Part shown: positions 58,413 to 64,000 of the stretch, one piece after another
Layout of the letters: each line of letters begins with the position of its first letter
Numbering within the stretch: position 1 is the first letter of the stretch
NCBI RefSeq assembly: GCF_032854445.1
Contig: NC_088295.1
Location: 29,191,385-29,255,384, forward strand
From: Liolophura sinensis
Lineage: Eukaryota; Mollusca; Polyplacophora; Chitonida; Chitonidae
Length of the DNA stretch: 64,000 bases
Reading direction: 5' to 3'
Translations under genes and position numbers: made by a program
The notes under the pieces: generated by a model
What the model was told of the DNA's origin: nothing
What the model saw: only the letters and a program-made list of their open reading frames with translations
The model's database searches: none

Positions 58413-58479
58413 TGACCTTTCTGTGACGTCAAAGGTCACGGTAGCGTCGAGCAGCGTTGCGATTGGCTGTCGTGTTTAC
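58413..58479. promoter_or_regulatory. Cluster of regulatory motifs: CRE, nuclear-receptor, CCAAT, forkhead
   Basis: TGACCTTT at 58413-58420 and AAAGGTCA at 58431-58438 form an everted pair of nuclear-receptor half sites. A full CRE palindrome, TGACGTCA (58424-58431), lies between them and overlaps the second by one base. An inverted CCAAT box (GATTGGC, 58461-58467) and a forkhead-type TGTTTAC (58472-58478) follow. Four motif types in under 70 bases, in a less AT-rich patch, suggest a promoter or enhancer. All are sequence matches only. Confidence 0.35.
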
Positions 58480-58721
58480 CAAGTCCCTCCCAGTGTTCGG
58501 TTACAAGCATGCTTGTCGTCCTATTTCTATCAAAATTGATAATCTAAGGTAGCAAGGAGGATTGTACACCATTACATTCTGAGTGGGATTTTAGTCCGAC
58601 CTGGGAACCGTAAGTTTCTCTTTATACTGTATTTTAAAGCCTGCTAAATCTTGTCACGTTAGACGTGCGCGTCACTCTACTTCTGTCGGAATAAGGTGCG
58701 AATCCAATCTAACCATTCTCC

Positions 58722-58729
58722 ACTTCCGG
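58722..58729 (-). promoter_or_regulatory. ETS-type site
   Basis: ACTTCCGG, the reverse complement of CCGGAAGT, the best ETS/GABP core. It is about 245 bases right of the CRE cluster. A CCAAT lies at 58703-58707 and a YY1-type CCGCCATTTT at 58967-58976. Confidence 0.35.
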
Positions 58730-58979
58730 CACGTCAGACTGGTATCTCAAATTCTGAGATGAAACAAATATCTTGCAAAAACATAGCCAGTTCAAGGCAT
58801 TCTCGCCGATTGTTGTTTTTTCACTGTCGATAGTGTTTCTGTCTGCTGGTTGCATGCTTATCAGCAGGTCGCGTTCTTTGAAATTGAGCGAATAGGTAGA
58901 AATATGCGAAAATTATTGAATATTAATCATAACGATATGACAGCTAACAGACATACATTGACAAGTCCGCCATTTTAAC

Positions 58980-61900
58980 CTTGTTATCTGTTTGCTTGTG
59001 TCGAGTAGTGATGTCTCAAATTATGCCACCATAATTTATAAATAATATTTTGCACTGTTTGTGCTTGCAGTTTTGCGTTTTTCAACAACCAACAAGAAAT
59101 GTAAACTTGTCCCTTTGAATAAGTGTATGTTGAATCTGAAAGAAAACGCCGCTTTTTTAATTTACACGCGGTTGTGTTTATCTGTTGATAAAAGGATTTG
59201 GAGGCATGCTTATTACGTATGTACTAAGCGTAGATAGAATAGCTCCGTAGAAACACCATAATCTCTTTACATAGGGAATCGTCTAGACAAGGATTACAGA
59301 ATAAACACGGGTGCTGGATCGTCGGAACTCTCACCAATCCATGTACTTATCCATTCATCAAAATTCAACTCCAGGTAATCTACGTCACAGGCGACACGCT
59401 GAAACCAGCTTTGTCAGGGTACTTATTGCAGAACTATATAAGTAACCTTGTGTACTTCTCATTTAGAATAATTCATTGTTTCCTGTATTTTGTTGTCCAT
59501 TCATATATATTTTATTTTATCTTATATCAGTTGTAAATTATCCAGTCTGTTTTTGCGAGCTGACCACACATCCATTTTCTGGTTTAAAAAGATTTGGTTT
59601 CACACATTAGGGTTTTTTTTCAATACATATTATACACTTCAGTAGTTAAACTTATCAATATATCATTTTTAAATTTCTTCCTTAAAAGGAAAACTAATTT
59701 AAAGCCAGCAAAACTCACTGCTGACGAATTATGTGCTATTCACACTTAAAACATTGGAGAATGTGAAACACTATATTTTTGTGACATGTTGATATTATTT
59801 TTAGCAATTATCCCTAATTATTTAGGAACAGAGAAAGTCTGGTGAAATGTGAGCGATATAATAATGCTCACAATGCTGCTTATGAACAAATATTGAGCGT
59901 AAGTGGATAATTTTTTTCTGGGAATTTTACGCATTTTGACAGGTTACTTACAAGCAGTGGTCTTTAGACCATTGATTGACCAGGGACTAGAAAATTTCCT
60001 GAATCCGCCAAGCTTGCCTCTCTAACATTCACTGTCATTCTAGGCGTTCGTTAAAAACATTAGGGCTTGATTTGAAGTCGGTATGATTGCGGGAGAAGAG
60101 AGGAACATGCTGGGCGGCTGAGTAAACCGGTAGGCCAAAGTGGTACTTACGTATGCTCTCTAATCCCTTTAAATTGCAAGAATTTCGAAGTCAGTGTTTA
60201 GGCTGTGGAAACGAGGCGGGATCTCAGTTGGTCGTAAACTGCGTGCACGGCCCAAGTATTAACCCAGTGTCGTCTGCCTGTAATTAAACTGAAACTCTGG
60301 CCGGTGGAGGGGTTGATAGAACAGGAATACTCAAGGGAAAAGTGCTCCTCTGTCTGCCTTGCAAAATTTCATCATTTTTTCTGTTCTGTAGTTTTATAAC
60401 AGTTAAACAGGCCATATAACGAAACAGATTTCACATGTGACATACGTGAATGACTGCAGGAATGGAAACTTATATAGAACAATAATTTTCTGAAATAAAT
60501 CTCCTGTGGAAAAAGCCGACATTACAGAATTACTTCCCGAGTCATGTGGATGTATAATTATATGTACATGTATATATATTTCAAATGTGTTGGGTATAGA
60601 AAGTCAACAGTGACTCTAGACGATTAGTCAGAGGATTTATTCGATTAACCGAAAATAATTTTAATGTCATCTTGCTTTTCATTTTCTTATTTCACGCGAA
60701 GGCTTTGAAAAATAAGTCGTGTTTCGTCAATGAGATAGTTACATCCAAGCAGGCGACATGTTTATCCATCGTTACAGTCTTCTGTATGGGTATCCTCTCC
60801 TCACGACGATTTGATAAGGATCTTCAGTACATGAAAAGTGCATTCAACTAGGGAGTCGAATTTGATGTAACATATAACAACGTGCTGTTACTCAAATGTT
60901 TTCACGTCCACGTTTGATCAAACCGGCAAGTCGAGTATTTTCGTGCCAGACATGAGAGGTTTTGGTAAGCACGATGCCAGATCTGTGCACCAGAAACTTC
61001 AGCCAGTGGACTATTTTTCTTTCCTTTGTTTGGCACTAAATCCATCTGGTAAATATAGTCTATATATTCACAAAATGCGACGACATATCAGTACAAAATA
61101 AAAATCTTAGTGAGCAATATACTTAAATAGGTAGTCTATACTTAATTTATAGATAATATAAATGCCGACGCTCTCCGTTTTCCGTTTAGGTGTACAATGT
61201 AATACCCACGCATTATTTGTAGGAGAGTAGGGAAGGGGGGGGGGGGGTGTCAGTGAACTAAAGTTTATGGCGAATTAGCTGTTCTGCAAATAACTCCACT
61301 GATTTAAATTTTCTGCTTTTCCCCCCTATATTCTATATTATATTTGTAGCCTTATTGAAAATACACATACATGTGTATTTCTGTTCGTTGCAGGTCCATC
61401 AAATACAAAATATACGCTTAAATCCTAAGTTACAAAATAAAGGCTTTTTATTTTGGTAGAGTTCGTTTTTTTATACATGTGCCTCAATGACAGCTAGTGC
61501 ATATTCTGAAATCTGTTGATATACCATGGGATGAACATTGATGAACATTGTCAGCCTAGCGATGTAGCGTACATGTTTTTGTGGAGCGTTTGCGGATCAG
61601 TTTCGTGAATCTATCTGTTATATCGATGAGTTTGTTCTTTGATGAAGATGAAGCTGGTCTGATAATCAATAAGCTCATCCAAACTGTTTCATTATCTTTG
61701 GGGAGAAGGGCGCATGCCGTATAGATTACTCATGTACAGCAAATTGACCGCCGCTACAGAACGTATGACTGTGGACATAGTAGCAGATCTATTAAAGCTC
61801 GAATTTGCTCGCTGCAATCTGACGTTTGCACAAGGTTACTAAGCAGTCTGAAGTAAGAGTATAGTCCCTTTGTAAGCAGCATAGGGGTGCAAAGGGCGAA

Positions 61901-63125
61901 CCATGAAGACAAACCATGCTAACATGCACGGCCAAAACTCGGCGGCTCACAAAACTAGGTTTCTTCTCTTCTGACTTCACCTGGGCTTGTTTACCGAAAA
62001 ACAAAACAAGAAAAAATTATTTGCTGAATATTTTTCGGTTGTTGAGTTGGTGTTTGCTCGAGGAATTTTAGCTCATTCGTCGTGATCCTTAAGGAAATAT
62101 TCCGACAAGGATTTGTGTACGCAGGCAATGCGAGAGTATATTTGACCGCAGTGTGCCAGTTCTGTTTATTGAGCAAAGTTATTCCCTTGTATCTCGCATC
62201 TTATCCTGTCAGTTGGAGGCCTCTAAACACCTCGTCTGACTGCGCAGGACAGTAGGAGCCATCGGACGACAAGAAACGAGCAGCCATACTATTAACCCTC
62301 TTAAAATGACGCTTTAATATTCTCGCGCTAGTGCGACAACACTTATGCGTGTCAAAGCTGGGCGGGAATTCACGTAGGAATTTCTCAGTTACTTAGCCGT
62401 TGTAAAATACGCGTACAACTTTAGCGTGTCCCCGAGTTTAACACGCACTAGAAGTCTGCCAACCTTGTGGAGTAAATTTAAGGTGAAATAACACTAGGTA
62501 AAGCGAACATCCTTGGCACAGTCCGTTGTGAATAGATACAAAAAATAATACACCCGTTTAAAGTTGCACAGGTTGAAGAAAAGGAGACTTTAAATTTATG
62601 TTCTAAAATTTTTATATTTTTTAGTGTAAAACTTAAAAAGGGATCAGATTATTTCTGCTGTCAAAATACGACAGCGTCGTCGAACTTGTGCTCGTTTTTA
62701 GGTTTTATGTCACACAGACGCCACTGGTATTAGCCCTGTACTCCAGATGTCAAACTTAAAAACAGTTTCTTGCCCGGAATTAGCTATGTACGCAATGCTT
62801 CCAACTCGGCTAGCTTGTTGAAAGGTTTTTTTTTTCGGTGTTAACCAATTTACATGTTTCCCCAGTAAACAATCCGACGTAGACATGTTTACTCATCGTC
62901 CAAGACAATGGCGATTTCTGTCCAAGGTTGACGTGTCATAATGTTTAATAGAAACATTTAGCGTTAATCTGTTAGTCCTAGAGCGTGGTATTTTAATTGA
63001 CCGAGGTTTACTGATACATTCGGAGTTTTTTCATGTGTGGTTCTCGGCTGTTTGCCAAAATTTAAAACAAAATTTTCTGTCTTTGTTGACAAGATTGTCG
63101 AGGCGTGCTGAAGGTATGTCGAAAA
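58980..63125. other. No recognised gene
   Basis: AT-rich. A G-run at about 61226-61240. No repeat family from the rest of the window was seen and no frame is supported. Confidence 0.45.
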
Positions 63126-63130
63126 ACCGC

Positions 63131-63192
63131 ACTTTACAAGGAACCATGCTAAAATTTTTATATTTCTTAAATAGCATGGTTCCTTGTAAAGT
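63131..63192. repeat. Perfect 20-bp inverted repeat, 22-nt spacer
   Basis: The arm 63131-63150 (ACTTTACAAGGAACCATGCT) is the exact reverse complement of 63173-63192. The spacer is A/T only apart from one C. The total is 62 bases, the size of a small RNA precursor hairpin, but the pairing stops at once outside the arms. Confidence 0.9.
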
Positions 63193-63194
63193 AG

Positions 63195-64000
63195 GGATAT
63201 AGTGTAATATAACATATATATTGTCCATTGGTGAGCAGATATTTATGCACAGTGCTGTCAGTTTATAGTGACATCAAGGTAGGCGTGGTATGAACAAGAG
63301 GTACCATCAATACAAAATAAAACATGGCGACACAGTGTATTATACCATGTAATTTATAAGTACTATACATATATGTTAAAAGTATCAAAACATCAGCGTT
63401 TATTTGAGACTATATGTATTTGTTATTCAAGAAGGCGAGACATTATGGATCTGTTGTATGGTGGCGCGAATCCAAAATTTATACGCGTGTATGAAGAAGA
63501 AATATCACCTAAACGAAACATTAAAATACATTGTATGTTGCAAATACTAAAATAGCATTAGAAAAACCATATTATTTCAGAACATAATGAATAGAAGTTT
63601 GTTACCTAACTTTGCCACTGCGATAATTGCACAACAAAATTACGAAACCAATTTGTTTGAAAAGTTTGCCCTTTTTTGCGATTTTCGACATGAAGACCAA
63701 GCTACTTCCGTAATTGGTGCAAAAAGTTGATTGATGTTTTAACGCATTTCGGATCATTTCTAAGCTGCATTTTTGCCATAAGGGGATTGTAGTGTTTTCT
63801 GCCAAGGCGGAGTGGCAATGAATTAAGTACATTTCTGTGTTATCCTTGGGTTTGGGTCAGGGAAGGAATGACCTCTTAATGTATTCCTCCGATTGCTCAA
63901 GTCCGAGCGTTCAGAAAAACGAATGAAGTTCTGTTTTTTCATTTCCTCAAAATAAACATTGTATATGAACTTGTAAAAACACGACGAAGAGTTATTGCTT
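63195..64000. other. No recognised gene
   Basis: AT-rich, short frames only. Confidence 0.5.

Noticed and set aside
1-64000. CRISPR array, bacterial operon or prophage
   Set aside because: Base composition, SINEs with Pol III boxes, microsatellites and lack of dense coding all indicate animal nuclear DNA. Tandem repeats here have no unique spacers.

Overview
This window looks like animal (metazoan) nuclear DNA, most likely from a mollusc. It is AT-rich, has no dense coding, carries microsatellites and minisatellites, and holds many tRNA-derived SINEs. Several SINEs have the head, core and tail I associate with molluscan V-SINE-type families (RUDI-like). The mollusc assignment rests on recalled repeat families, not on a host gene, and I cannot name a species. 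Almost all long reading frames here are short and have no recognisable domain. I find no host gene I can name. The window is intergenic or intronic sequence dominated by mobile-element debris, with one 200-base run of N.

Layout. At 0-4 kb there is a degenerate minisatellite, a truncated SINE, and a decayed Ty3/Gypsy-type LTR retroelement on the minus strand (gag and protease only, 538-3137). Its two LTRs are inverted relative to each other instead of direct. Two more SINE pieces follow. At 4-8.6 kb there is one plus-strand SINE and diverged copies of an unclassified interspersed repeat. At 8.65-10.05 kb lies a less AT-rich island with a CTCF-like motif and two good splice-donor sequences, a possible promoter or untranslated first exon. 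At 10-19 kb the sequence is mostly featureless, with a CA microsatellite, a 114-bp tandem duplication and a long hairpin. At 19-29 kb there are nested and complete SINEs, one with a perfect 12-bp target-site duplication, copies of the unclassified repeat and an 85-bp tandem triplication. Near 29.6 kb a ZNF143/Staf-type motif sits just upstream of a TATA box and a 78-codon frame.

At 31.74-33.55 kb there is a 62-bp satellite array of about 29 copies with local higher-order organisation (186 and 248 bp). At 34-41 kb there is a short 19-bp tandem repeat, a dispersed two-module repeat present in three places, the N gap, a second SINE family, and a very degenerate ~50-bp minisatellite interrupted by an AT microsatellite. 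At 41-46.3 kb there is a third SINE type, the fullest copy of the unclassified repeat and one more V-SINE. The 46-64 kb part is mostly unrecognised, apart from a richer patch at 50.4-51.9 kb (orphan 150-codon frame and a candidate signal-peptide exon), a motif-dense patch at 58.4-59.0 kb, and a perfect 20-bp inverted repeat at 63.13 kb.

No operon-like or pathway relationship can be read here. The only genes that work together are the remnants of retroelement gag and protease, and these are broken by frameshifts and by loss of the polymerase part.
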